From: Microbacterium sp. SORGH_AS_0969
GTDB lineage: Bacteria; Actinomycetota; Actinomycetes; Actinomycetales; Microbacteriaceae
Length of the DNA: 64,000 bases
Assembly: GCF_030818255.1 (NCBI RefSeq)
Contig: NZ_JAUTAG010000001.1
Span: forward strand, 2,418,001 to 2,482,000
Direction: 5' to 3'
The notes beneath the pieces are model-generated. The model was given only the letters and a program-made list of their open reading frames with translations. It did no database searches and was not told the DNA's origin. Below are positions 24,226 to 31,971 of this stretch, one piece after another (position 1 is the first letter of the stretch; every line of letters begins with the position of its first letter). Made by a program: the position numbers and the translations under genes.

Positions 24226-25192
24226 CGCCGCGAGAGCGGACGGCGTCGTCCGTAACCCGCAGGCGCAGCGTCCGCAACGGTGTCGCCGCCAGCCGCAGAC
24301 GTGCGCCGGCGTACGGCACGCCGCCGCGGAGCCGGAGTCCGACGGCCGCCCAGCTGCAGAGGCCGCGCTCGATGGCCCAGACCGGCACCCACAGCGCCGC
24401 GGACCGTGGGTAGACGGCCCCACCGCCCGCGCGACGGCGACCGAGTTCCCCGAGCCCGATCACCGCGAGGGTGAGGAAGGCCAGGATGCCGCGCCGCCGA
24501 CGCAGGCGCCACACGACGGGGATGATCGCCAGCTCGGCCATGAGCCGCACCGGCTGGGCATGACTGTCGTACGCCTGGCGGACGCGCTGCGACCAGAACC
24601 GGCGCGCGGACGGAGGTCGTCGGGGCACGAAAAGGTCGCGCCGCGCGCGTACTCGCCCTCCGCCTGCGCGCACGGTGCGCTCCATCTCGCAGTTCTCGAA
24701 CAGGGCGTCTGCGTCGTATCCGCGAGGCAGGGCTGACCGGCGGAGCCCATACGTCCCGGGGTAATCGGCTCCGAGGGCGCGGTTCACGAGCGACCGCGCC
24801 GTGTCCCAGTGGGCGTGCCAGGGGCGCGGGAAGAAGACGTTCTGCGGCTTGACCAGGTCGGCATCCTGAAGCTCCGTCACGAGGGCCGCGAGGGTGTCGG
24901 GCGTGTGGCGCACGTCGTCGTCGGCGAGGACGACGCGCTCGTGACGAGCGACCGCGAGCCCGCTCAGCACGCCGCGGACCTTGCCGTTCGCCCCGCCCTC
25001 GACGGCGGGCTGCACGTGGCGCACGTGCCCTCCCCACGCGTGGGCGTGCGCGCGGAAGAGCGCCGGCGCGGAACCGTCCACCACGGTCACGTCGATCCAC
25101 CGCGAGAGGTCGCGCAGATAGGCGGTCAGCTCGTCGAGGTCGTGGTCGTCGTGCCACCGCAGCGGCAGCACGTACTCGGCGTCGACGCGCAC
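24212..25192 (-). CDS. Family 2-type glycosyltransferase with C-terminal membrane segments
   Basis: 326 aa from GTG at 25192, only 3 bp after the CDGSH stop. The GT-A fold is visible: YVLPLRWHDDHDLDELTAYLRDL, VTVVDGSAPALFRAHA, GKVRGVLSGLAVARHERVVLADDDVRHTP (ADDD metal-binding motif) and DALFENCEMERTVRAGGGRV. The last 120 residues carry two hydrophobic segments (IIPVVW, ILAFLTLAVIGLGELG) that should dock it on the membrane. Donor and acceptor are unknown. It is the third gene of an operon with a di-iron oxidase and a CDGSH protein, an unusual partner set. Confidence 0.82.
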   Translation of the reverse strand: MRVDAEYVLPLRWHDDHDLDELTAYLRDLSRWIDVTVVDGSAPALFRAHAHAWGGHVRHVQPAVEGGANGKVRGVLSGLAVARHERVVLADDDVRHTPDTLAALVTELQDADLVKPQNVFFPRPWHAHWDTARSLVNRALGADYPGTYGLRRSALPRGYDADALFENCEMERTVRAGGGRVRARRDLFVPRRPPSARRFWSQRVRQAYDSHAQPVRLMAELAIIPVVWRLRRRRGILAFLTLAVIGLGELGRRRAGGGAVYPRSAALWVPVWAIERGLCSWAAVGLRLRGGVPYAGARLRLAATPLRTLRLRVTDDAVRSRGGRDS

Positions 25193-25195
25193 GGC

Positions 25196-25396
25196 TCAGT
25201 CGTCGGTGCGGAACCCGGATGCCTTGTGGGTGCCGTCGCAGTAGGGCTTGATCGTCGACAGGCCGCAGCGGCAGAGCGCCACCGTGCGCCGGGTTCGGGC
25301 GACGGGCTCGCCCTCGCTCGTGCGGATCTCGGCGTCCCCGCGGACGAGGAGCGGACCGTCGGGGTAGGCGGTGATGGTGACGGGGTCGTCGCTCAT
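25196..25396 (-). CDS. CDGSH iron-sulfur protein
   Basis: 66 aa. The 2Fe-2S binding motif is complete: C42-R-C44, C53 and H57 in LCRCGLSTIKPYCDGTHKASGF, giving three-Cys-one-His ligation. The single CDGSH domain is typical of bacterial mitoNEET-like proteins, which carry one redox-active, labile cluster. It overlaps the upstream oxidase gene by 4 bp (ATGA) and is 3 bp from the downstream glycosyltransferase, so translation is coupled. This makes it a likely electron donor or cluster supplier to the oxidase (inference). Confidence 0.93.
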   Translation of the reverse strand: MSDDPVTITAYPDGPLLVRGDAEIRTSEGEPVARTRRTVALCRCGLSTIKPYCDGTHKASGFRTDD

Positions 25397-26460
25397 CGTG
25401 CATCCTCTTCACGCAACGACGATTCGCCCCGCGACCAGGCGTCGAGCATGTGCCGGCCCACCCGCGCATCGACCTCGAGGCACACCGCCGCGCCGAACAG
25501 GATGTCGGCGAGCAGGTCGGGGCGGTCTTCGGCGAGGGCGCCGGCCAGGTCGTGTCCGGCGATCTGTTCGTGCACCGCATCCGCTTCGACGTGCTCGTCG
25601 AAGTACTCGCAGACGTCGTCGTCGAACCCGAGCCGACGTAGCCCCTCGGCGTAGAGACGGTTGGGGATGGACGAGGTCATCTCGAACGCGGCGAGATGCC
25701 CGACGATCGCGCCCAGCAGGCGCCGATTGAGGCCGAACATCGACATGGCGTTGTGCGATGCGAGGGTCACGGCTGGCACCTCGTCGATGTACGCTCCGTA
25801 CTCGGCATCCAGGCCTGCGGCGCGGACCGCGCGGGCGAAGAGGGTCGCGTGCACGCGGTCCGGGCGGCCGCCGCCGTACTCGTCGGACTGGATCTCGACG
25901 AGCGCCGCCTTCGGGCGCCCGGTCAACCGCGGGATCGCCCACGAGTGCGGGTCCGCTTCCCGGAGCGTGTAGATCGTGCGCTGGACGAGGAACTCGCGCG
26001 CCTGGTCGAGGGTCGCCTTCCGAGCAAGGTGGCGCGACAGGCTCGGGCCGGTGTCGGCGCCGGTCATCGTGAAGAGCGCGCGGGCCACGGCATCCGCTGT
26101 CGCCGCCGGAAGCGCGGGAACCTCGACGCTTCGCCGCAGCGAGAGATCGAAAGCCGTCTCGATCACGCGGCGCGTGGCGATGAGGCTCGGGTTCCACTCC
26201 AGGTCGGCGCGGAAGGCGGGGATGGATCCGTACGACGACGCGTACAGCGCGAACAGGGCCAGCTGCAGATCCTCGTCGCGTTCGATGTCGACGGATGCCG
26301 CGACCGCGGCGTCGGCGAGAGCCGTGTGGGCGGTGACGGCACCGTGGACGAGGTGGTCGAGCACGGCGGCGCTGACCGGGCCGCGCGGACGGAAGGGCAG
26401 GGTGGGCGCGACGGCGCGATCGTCCGGGGGGCTCAGGGGGGAGGGGATGGTGACAGACAC
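25393..26460 (-). CDS. Haem-oxygenase-like di-iron oxidase (iron-containing redox enzyme family)
   Basis: 355 aa from GTG. It belongs to the all-helical iron-containing redox enzyme / HDO family: AVARALFTMTG, EFLVQRTIYTLREADPHSWAIPRL, then VEIQSDEYGGGRPDRVHATLF near 185-205 with the Glu/Asp and His typical of the metal site. Further ligand candidates are HLAAFEMTSS and YFDEHVEADAVHEQIAGHD near 285-305. Characterised relatives (UndA, SznF, CADD) use Fe(II) pairs and O2 to oxidise amines, fatty acids or their own side chains. No haem motif is seen. Substrate unknown. It is the first gene of a three-gene operon. Confidence 0.85.
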   Translation of the reverse strand: MSVTIPSPLSPPDDRAVAPTLPFRPRGPVSAAVLDHLVHGAVTAHTALADAAVAASVDIERDEDLQLALFALYASSYGSIPAFRADLEWNPSLIATRRVIETAFDLSLRRSVEVPALPAATADAVARALFTMTGADTGPSLSRHLARKATLDQAREFLVQRTIYTLREADPHSWAIPRLTGRPKAALVEIQSDEYGGGRPDRVHATLFARAVRAAGLDAEYGAYIDEVPAVTLASHNAMSMFGLNRRLLGAIVGHLAAFEMTSSIPNRLYAEGLRRLGFDDDVCEYFDEHVEADAVHEQIAGHDLAGALAEDRPDLLADILFGAAVCLEVDARVGRHMLDAWSRGESSLREEDAR

Positions 26461-26624
26461 CTCGGCACTCTGCGGCGGTCAGCGCGCTGCGCCGAGGGCC
26501 TTGACACCGAGCGCGGGCACGACCGGCCGTGCCCTCCGCGCACGCGGCGTTTGCCCCGCGCGCACGGCGGGGCGCGCCCGTCGCCCACCTTCACGGTTGC
26601 GCCCATGCACCGCGCGCAGACGGC

Positions 26625-26656
26625 GAGGGGGCCGGCCCCGGAAGGCCGGCCCCCTC
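26625..26656 (-). terminator. Terminator of hsp20
   Basis: A perfect 13-bp stem (26625-26637 GAGGGGGCCGGCC with 26644-26656) with a 6-nt loop lies 11 bp after the hsp20 stop. The rest of 26461-26624 upstream of the oxidase operon shows no other clear signal. Confidence 0.9.
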
Positions 26657-26666
26657 GTGGTGCGAC

Positions 26667-27122
26667 TCACTGCTCGATGAGCTGCGGGGTGCTCTCGTGC
26701 GCTTCGATGACGCCGTCGTGGTCGTCGGTCGAGACGGCGATGCGGCGCGGCTTCGCCTTCTCGCTGACCGGGATCGTGACGCTGAGCACGCCGTTGCGGT
26801 ACGACGCGCTGATGTTGTCGGTGTCGATGCCCTGGCCGAGGTTGAGCTGCCGCACGAACGAGGCCGTCTCGCGCTCGCGGGTGATCCACTTCACGCCTTC
26901 GCCCGAGGAGAGCGTGCGTTCGGCGCGGATCGTGAGCAGCTGACCGTCGACGTCGATGTCGACCGATCCCGGGTCGACGCCCGGGAGGTCGGCGGCGAGG
27001 ACGTAGTGGTCACCATCGCGGTAGAGGTCCATCGGCATCCGTCGCGGTCCGCCGCCGCGGCGAGCGTCGAGAAGGGTCGACGCGAGGCGGTCGAGGTCGC
27101 GGAAGGGGTCGTAGGTGGCCAT
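26667..27122 (-). CDS. Hsp20 small heat-shock protein
   Basis: 151 aa from the ATG at 27122 with AAAAGGAG upstream. The alpha-crystallin domain spans about 30-135: MDLYRDGDHYVLAADLPGVDPGSVDIDVDGQLLTIRAER, WITRERETASFVRQLNLGQGID, ISASYRNGVLSVTIPVSEKAKPRRIAV. The NGVLSVTIP stretch is the family signature. The I-x-I anchor near the C-terminus is weak (PQLIEQ). It acts as an ATP-independent holdase in the cytoplasm. Upstream are both a HAIR-like (HspR) and a CIRCE-like (HrcA) operator, so heat control by two repressors is likely. It is divergent from the Mn-catalase gene. Confidence 0.94.
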   Translation of the reverse strand: MATYDPFRDLDRLASTLLDARRGGGPRRMPMDLYRDGDHYVLAADLPGVDPGSVDIDVDGQLLTIRAERTLSSGEGVKWITRERETASFVRQLNLGQGIDTDNISASYRNGVLSVTIPVSEKAKPRRIAVSTDDHDGVIEAHESTPQLIEQ

Positions 27123-27152
27123 GTCGATACTCCTTTTCGATCTGTCCGTTGA

Positions 27153-27175
27153 AGTTGAGTCGTGTTCGCTCAACT
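27153..27175. promoter_or_regulatory. HAIR-like operator (HspR site)
   Basis: TTGAGT-N7-GCTCAA within AGTTGAGT..GCTCAACT at 27153-27175 differs from the HAIR consensus TTGAGT-N7-ACTCAA at one position. It lies 31 bp upstream of the hsp20 start codon. Confidence 0.75.
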
Positions 27176-27184
27176 GCGACCAGA

Positions 27185-27211
27185 TTAGCACTCTCGGGAT
27201 GAGAGTGCCAA
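27185..27211. promoter_or_regulatory. CIRCE-like operator (HrcA site)
   Basis: TTAGCACTC-N9-GAGTGCCAA at 27185-27211 matches the CIRCE consensus TTAGCACTC-N9-GAGTGCTAA with one mismatch. It lies 9 bp beyond the HAIR-like box on the side away from hsp20. Confidence 0.88.
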
Positions 27212-27355
27212 GACCCCGGGTGCGCGATTGTCACGCACTCCGTGGCCGACGACAACCCCCGTGCCGAACCCGTCGAGCGACCCGTTTCGTAGCCCCCAAC
27301 GCGCCACCCCGGTCGACCGACCGAGCATCCCCCCACGGCGCGGTGAGGAGAGACG

Positions 27356-28237
27356 ATGTACTTCCACCGGCAAGAGCTCCAGCATTCCGCGACCCCCGAG
27401 AAGCCCGACGCGGTCTACGCCCGCAAGCTCCAGGAGGTGCTGGGCGGGCAGTACGGCGAGATCTCGGTCGCGATGCAGTACCAGTTCCAGGCCTGGAACA
27501 TGCACATGCCCGGCAAGTACCGGGATCTCGTGTTCGGGATCGGCGCCGAAGAGATGGGCCACGTCGAGATGCTCGCGATCATGATCGCCCAGCTGCTCGA
27601 GAAGGCCCCGCTCGGCATCACCGAGGAGGCCGTGCAGAACGACCCGACCGTCGCCGCGGTCATCGGCGGCACCGACATCCAGCACGGGATCGTCGCGGGG
27701 GCCGGCGCGCGCCCGGTCGACTCGATGGGCAACCCGTGGCAGGGCAGCTTCGTCACCGCGAGCGGCAACCTCCTCGCCGACTTCACGGCGAACGCGAACG
27801 CCGAGATGCAGGGGCGCGTGCAGGTCGCGCGGCTCTACCACCAGACCGACGACCACGGCGTGAAGGACCTGCTCGCGTTCCTGCTCGCACGCGACACCAT
27901 GCACCAGAACCAGTGGGCAGCGGCCGCCGCCGAACTGCAGGCCGAGGGGCTCGAGAAGCTCCCGGTGCCGAGCAACTTCCCCCTCGACAAGGAGGATCGC
28001 GACGTGTCGTACCAGTACATCAATTTCAGCGACGGGAAGCAGGCCGGAGACGGTACCTGGGCCTCGGGCCCGACCCCCGACGGCAAGGGCGAGTTCACCT
28101 ACCTGCCGGAGCCGCCCGCGGGCGTGCCGATGCCCCCGCCCACGCACCCCGACGCCCGGTTCTACGGCACGACCGAGCTGCCGAACACGGTCGAGAAGCT
28201 CGCCGGTCGCGCGCAGGACGCGCTGCACAAGGAATGA
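27356..28237 (+). CDS. Manganese catalase
   Basis: 293 aa with GAGGAGAG upstream. The di-manganese ferritin-like fold is clear: QYGEISVAMQYQFQAWNM (E35), IGAEEMGHVEMLAIMIAQLL (E66, H69), NANAEMQGRVQVARLYHQTDD and FLLARDTMHQNQW supply the remaining Glu and His ligands. The C-terminal arm (PEPPAGVPMPPPTHPDARFYGT) is the usual subunit-wrapping extension. It converts hydrogen peroxide to water and oxygen in the cytoplasm without haem. Its promoter shares the 233-bp region with hsp20 and may feel HspR or HrcA. It overlaps the next gene by ATGA. Confidence 0.95.
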   Translation: MYFHRQELQHSATPEKPDAVYARKLQEVLGGQYGEISVAMQYQFQAWNMHMPGKYRDLVFGIGAEEMGHVEMLAIMIAQLLEKAPLGITEEAVQNDPTVAAVIGGTDIQHGIVAGAGARPVDSMGNPWQGSFVTASGNLLADFTANANAEMQGRVQVARLYHQTDDHGVKDLLAFLLARDTMHQNQWAAAAAELQAEGLEKLPVPSNFPLDKEDRDVSYQYINFSDGKQAGDGTWASGPTPDGKGEFTYLPEPPAGVPMPPPTHPDARFYGTTELPNTVEKLAGRAQDALHKE

Positions 28238-28800
28238 GCGGGGCGGATGCCGCGGTGCCGGGGCCCTCGACGGTCTCGGCACCGCGGAGCGGAGCGAGCT
28301 TCCCCGCGATGCGCGCGGCCAAGGTTCCCCGGGCGATCGTCGCGGGGCCGTACGGCCATCCGTTCCATCCGGTCGCGGTGACGATCCCGATCGGGGCGTG
28401 GTCGTCGAGCCTGGTGTTCGATCTGCTCGGGCTCGCCGCCGACGACCCTCGGGCTTTCGCGACGGGCTCGCGCTGGCTCATCGGAATCGGTCTCGGCGGG
28501 GCCGCGTTCGCCTCGGTGCTCGGGCTGCTGGACATGTCGCGCATCCCGTCCGGGACCCCCGCTCGCCGGACCGCGCTCGCGCACCTGGTGCTCAACGTCA
28601 CGGCGATGGTGCTGTTCTCGCTCGGTCTGCTCGTGCGTCTCCTCGACCTCGGCCGCGTGCCGGTCGTCGCCTTCGCTCTGAGCGCCGTGGCTTCTCTCGG
28701 TCTCGGCGTCTCCGGCTGGCTCGGCGGCAAGCTCGCGTACCGCTGGGGCGTCCGTGTCGCCGACGAGAACACGCAGCGAGAGGGCTTCGAGACCGCCTGA
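28234..28800 (+). CDS. DUF2231-type membrane protein
   Basis: 188 aa, start overlapping the catalase stop (ATGA). After about 35 variable residues comes GPYGHPFHPVAVTIPIGAWSSSLVFDLLGL, the typical DUF2231 opening with its HPxHP motif. Four transmembrane helices follow, with IGIGLGGAAFASVLGLLDMSRIPSGTPARRTALAHLVLN and GVSGWLGGKLAYRWGVRV. The conserved His/Pro motif suggests haem or metal binding at the membrane. Coupling to Mn catalase suggests a role in oxidative stress, but function is not established. Confidence 0.85.
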   Translation: MSGADAAVPGPSTVSAPRSGASFPAMRAAKVPRAIVAGPYGHPFHPVAVTIPIGAWSSSLVFDLLGLAADDPRAFATGSRWLIGIGLGGAAFASVLGLLDMSRIPSGTPARRTALAHLVLNVTAMVLFSLGLLVRLLDLGRVPVVAFALSAVASLGLGVSGWLGGKLAYRWGVRVADENTQREGFETA

Positions 28801-28820
28801 GGGTCGCGTCGTCTCCGTTT

Positions 28821-28852
28821 CGGAACCCGGATGCCATGGCATCCGGGTTCCG
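28821..28852 (+). terminator. Perfect 32-bp palindromic terminator
   Basis: CGGAACCCGGATGC (28821-28834) pairs fully with 28839-28852 around CATG, making the whole 32-bp segment a perfect palindrome 20 bp after the DUF2231 stop. Confidence 0.88.
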
Positions 28853-28883
28853 TCGTTCCCCCGTCGCGGTCGTGCCGGGACGT

Positions 28884-29272
28884 GTGCCGTCGGGCGGAGT
28901 TCGTCGGCGACACGCCGGGTGGGGGTGTGGGGTGGCGGCGTGTCGGGGAGGGGCTCCGCACGACGGTACGCGGGGACGGGTGGCCGGGGAGGCCTGTGGC
29001 CGTGTCGCGGCTGTGCTGGGACGCGTGCCGTCGGGCGGAGTTCGTGAGCGGCACGCCGGGGGAGCGGTCTCGGGATCGGCGTGTCGGGCGAGGTCTCCGC
29101 GTGACGGCACGGTTGGCCGGGAGACCTCGTGGATGACGAAAGTGGCAGGACGTGTACCGTCGCGCGGACCTCGGCGGCGACACGCCGGCGCCGCGGGCTC
29201 GGGACCGGCGCGCCGCGCCCCGACTCCGCGCGACGGCACGGCGCGCCGGGTGAAAACTCCGCACGACGGCAC
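28884..29272. repeat. Three copies of an 86-bp hairpin element plus one solo half
   Basis: Copies lie at 28884-28969, 29025-29110 and 29154-29239, each exactly 86 bp. Each has 34-nt imperfectly complementary arms (left starts GTGCCGTCGGGCGGAGTTCG; right starts CGGCGTGTCG and ends CGACGGCAC or close) and an 18-nt loop. A lone right arm follows at 29240-29272. The 511-bp gap 28801-29311 holds nothing else except the terminator at its start. Confidence 0.92.
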
Positions 29273-29311
29273 GCCGCGCCGACCGCCCTCGCCGCACGAT
29301 AGCGTCGACGA

Positions 29312-30139
29312 ATGACGGATGCCGCGGCGAAGCCGCACCTCGTGCGGGCCCTCTGGGGCGCGACCCATCCCGGTCCCACGCTCGTGGTCACCGTCCTCTC
29401 CCTCGCGCTCGGGATCGCGGCGGGCGTCGAGCCCGCGCGCCTCGCGCTGCTCGTGGTGGCCGTCTTCGCGGGTCAGGTCTCGGTGGGGCTCTCCAACGAC
29501 GCGATCGACGGGGCGCGTGACGCGGCCGTCGGCCGCACCGACAAGCCCATCGCCGGGGGAGCGGTCACCCCGGAGCGTGCGCTCGCGGTGGCCGTGGCAT
29601 CCGCGATCCTCGCCGTGGGGCTCTCGGTGCCGCTGGGCCCGGGGCTCGTCGCGGCGCACGCCATCGCGCTCGGCTCGGCCTGGGCCTACAACGCCGGGCT
29701 GAAGTCGACGCCGTTCTCGATCGCGCCCTTCGTGTTGAGCTTCGGGCTCTTCCCCTCGTTCGCGACGCTGTCAACCGTCCCTCCGGCGCTCGCGGCGCCC
29801 TGGGCGTCCGTCGCCGGGGCGGCGCTCGGAGCAGCCGTCCACCTCACCAACGTCGTGCGCGACCTCGACGACGACCGCCGCACCGGGGTGCGGGGACTCC
29901 CGCACCGTCTCGGAGCGCGCGCCTCGGTGGTCCTGGCCGCGTGCGGGATCCTCGCCGGCGCGATCGCGGTGCTTCGGGGCACGGATGCCACGGCCCTGGG
30001 CCTCGTCTTCTTCGTGGCGGTGGCGGCGGTCGCGGTCGCCGCGGTGGTCATGGTGTTCGTGCGATCGCCGGGGCGGGCGGTGTTCCAGCTGACGATGCTG
30101 GCGGCGCTGCTGCTCGCCGCGCAGCTCGTCGTGGCGTGA
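29312..30139 (+). CDS. UbiA-family prenyltransferase
   Basis: 275 aa with eight or nine transmembrane helices. The two Asp-rich motifs that hold Mg-diphosphate are present: NDAIDGARDAAVGRTDKP near 64-81 and VRDLDDDRRTG near 188-198. The enzyme transfers an isoprenyl chain to an acceptor at the membrane. Which acceptor is open: in related actinobacteria a UbiA gene of this type lies beside type III PKS, methyltransferase and flavoprotein genes, which here are 10 kb away (40074-42993). No ribosome site is seen, and ACGATAGCG upstream could be a -10 of a leaderless transcript. Confidence 0.87.
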   Translation: MTDAAAKPHLVRALWGATHPGPTLVVTVLSLALGIAAGVEPARLALLVVAVFAGQVSVGLSNDAIDGARDAAVGRTDKPIAGGAVTPERALAVAVASAILAVGLSVPLGPGLVAAHAIALGSAWAYNAGLKSTPFSIAPFVLSFGLFPSFATLSTVPPALAAPWASVAGAALGAAVHLTNVVRDLDDDRRTGVRGLPHRLGARASVVLAACGILAGAIAVLRGTDATALGLVFFVAVAAVAVAAVVMVFVRSPGRAVFQLTMLAALLLAAQLVVA

Positions 30140-30344
30140 CGGCGCGGGCCGCTGGGCAACGGCCCGGTGGCTTCGACGGGCTCAGCCACCTGTGTTGCGG
30201 GGGTGGGGGCGGGGTCCGGTGGCTTCGACGGGCTCAGCCACCTGGGCTGCGGGGGTGGTGCGCTGCTCAGCCACCGGCAGTGAAGCGGTCGGGGCGGGGC
30301 ACCGACGGACTGAGCCGCCGCGGCGCCCCGCCCCGGACCGCGGA
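30140..30344. repeat. REP-like copies between UbiA and the sugar-acid operon
   Basis: Two direct copies of GGTGGCTTCGACGGGCTCAG(CCACC) at 30166-30190 and 30218-30242, 52 bp apart, with a partial third near 30265. They share the TTCGACGxGCTCAG core with the array at 12461. Convergent genes end on both sides, so they may also work as terminators. Confidence 0.88.
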
Positions 30345-31100
30345 CTACTGCGGGCGCACCCGGAGGTGCGTCACGCCGCCGTCGACCTCGAGGGCCGTGC
30401 CCGTGGTCGACCCCGACAGCGGGCTCGCGAGGTACAGGATCGCCCCGGCGACCTCGTCGGGCGTGACCATGCGGCCCGTCGCCTGGCGGGCGTCGAGCGC
30501 GGCACGCTCGGCGACCGGGTCGGGGAAGTTCTGCAGCATCCGCTCGACGAAGGGCGTCGACACCGTGCCGGGGCTCACGCAGTTCACCCGCACGCCCTCG
30601 CGCACATGGTCGGTCGCCATCGCGTAGGTGAGCGAGAGGATCGCTCCCTTCGAAGCGTTGTAGACGGCGCGCTGGGGGAGGCCGTTGAGCGCCCCGATCG
30701 AGCACACGTTGACGATCGACGCGTGCTCCGAGCGCTTAAGGTACGGGAGTGCTGCGGCGCACGCGCGGGCGGTGCCGCGCACGTTGATGTTCAGCACACG
30801 GTCCCAGTCGGCCTCGGTGGCCTCCTCGACGGTTCCCACGCAGCTCACACCCGCGCTGTTCACCAGCACGTCGACGCCGCCGAATCGGTCCGCGACGGCG
30901 GCCAGGGCGGCATCCACGGAGTCCCGGTCGGTGACGTCCGCCCCGAATCCGGTCAGGCCCTCGTCGAGATGATCGGTGACCAGGTCGAGCACCGCCACCC
31001 GTGCGCCCCGCGCGGCGAACGCCTGTGCCGTCGCCAGTCCGATGCCCGAGGCTCCGCCGGTCACGACGACGGACAGACCGTCGAACTCGCCGGCGCTCAT
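30345..31100 (-). CDS. SDR, probable 2-keto-3-deoxy-L-fuconate (or rhamnonate) dehydrogenase
   Basis: 251 aa, overlapping the upstream FAH gene by ATGA. Classical SDR motifs: VVVTGGASGIGLATA, NSAGVSC (in place of NNAG), Ser in NVCSIGALNGLP, catalytic YNASKG, and the C-terminal EVDGGVT. The sequence YLKRSEHASIVNVCSIGALNGLPQRAVYNASKGAILSL is close to known 2-keto-3-deoxy-L-fuconate 4-dehydrogenases. It would oxidise the C4 hydroxyl with NAD to give 2,4-diketo-3-deoxy-L-fuconate, the substrate of the FAH protein encoded just upstream. It is the last gene of the minus-strand operon starting at 35334. Confidence 0.85.
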   Translation of the reverse strand: MSAGEFDGLSVVVTGGASGIGLATAQAFAARGARVAVLDLVTDHLDEGLTGFGADVTDRDSVDAALAAVADRFGGVDVLVNSAGVSCVGTVEEATEADWDRVLNINVRGTARACAAALPYLKRSEHASIVNVCSIGALNGLPQRAVYNASKGAILSLTYAMATDHVREGVRVNCVSPGTVSTPFVERMLQNFPDPVAERAALDARQATGRMVTPDEVAGAILYLASPLSGSTTGTALEVDGGVTHLRVRPQ

Positions 31101-31948
31101 GCCTGCACCATCGTCTGACGCGCGCGGCCGAGACCGTCGATCTCGAGCTCCACCACGTCGCCGGCTCGAAGATAGGGCATGTCCGGGAGCCCCATGGCCA
31201 CGCCCGCGGGGGTCCCCGTGTTCACCAGGTCGCCCGGGCGCAGCACCATGAACTGCGACAGGTACCAGACGACGTACGCGACCGGGAAGATCTGCGCCGA
31301 GGTCGAGCCGTTCTGCCGTTCGACGCCGTTCACCGAGAGGCGCAGGCCGAGAGCCTGCGGGTCTTCGATGTCGGATGCCGGCACCAGGTCGGGTCCGAGG
31401 GGGTTGAACGTCTCGCAGCTCTTGCCCTTGTCCCACTGGCCGCCGCGCTCGAGCTGGAACTCGCGCTCGGAGACGTCGTGCGAGACGACGTATCCCGCCA
31501 CGTGGGCGAGCGCCTCGTCGGGGGAGGACAGGTACCGCGCGGTCGAGCCGATCACGACCCCGAGCTCGACCTCCCAGTCCGTCTTCGTCGATCCGCGCGG
31601 AATGAGCACGTCGTCGAAGGGGCCGACGATCGTCGAGGGGTCTTTCATGAAGACGACCGGCTCGGCGGGCACCGCGGCACCTGTCTCGGCCGCGTGGTCG
31701 TGGTAGTTCAGCCCGATGCACACGATCTTGCCCGGGGCGGCGATCGGCGCTCCGACACGGAGGGCGTCGGCATCGGCGAGCGGTGTCAGCTCGCCGCGTG
31801 CGGCCGCGGCACGCGCGCGGGCCAGACCGTCGGCGGCGAGGAACGCCCCGTCGATGTCGGCGGTCAGCGGCCGCAGGTCGTACACGGCACCGTCGTGGCG
31901 CAGGACGGGGATCTCGGCGCCGGGGTCACCGAGTCGAGCGAAGGTCAT
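31097..31948 (-). CDS. Fumarylacetoacetate-hydrolase-family protein, probable 2,4-diketo-3-deoxy-fuconate/rhamnonate hydrolase
   Basis: 283 aa. The FAH fold is unmistakable: PGKIVCIGLNYHDHAAETG, PVVFMKDPSTIVGPFDDVLIP, DWEVELGVVIGSTARYLS (the E-x-E metal ligands), GYVVSHDVSEREFQLERGGQWDKGKSCETFNPLGPDLVP (second-shell Asp and the KGK region) and VNTGTPAGVAMG. It should hydrolyse a beta-diketo acid, here giving pyruvate plus lactate (or a similar hydroxyacid). Coupled to the SDR gene by a 4-bp overlap and 23 bp from the kinase gene. Confidence 0.88.
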   Translation of the reverse strand: MTFARLGDPGAEIPVLRHDGAVYDLRPLTADIDGAFLAADGLARARAAAARGELTPLADADALRVGAPIAAPGKIVCIGLNYHDHAAETGAAVPAEPVVFMKDPSTIVGPFDDVLIPRGSTKTDWEVELGVVIGSTARYLSSPDEALAHVAGYVVSHDVSEREFQLERGGQWDKGKSCETFNPLGPDLVPASDIEDPQALGLRLSVNGVERQNGSTSAQIFPVAYVVWYLSQFMVLRPGDLVNTGTPAGVAMGLPDMPYLRAGDVVELEIDGLGRARQTMVQA

Positions 31949-31971
31949 GGGTTCTCCTTGGGGTGGATGGT

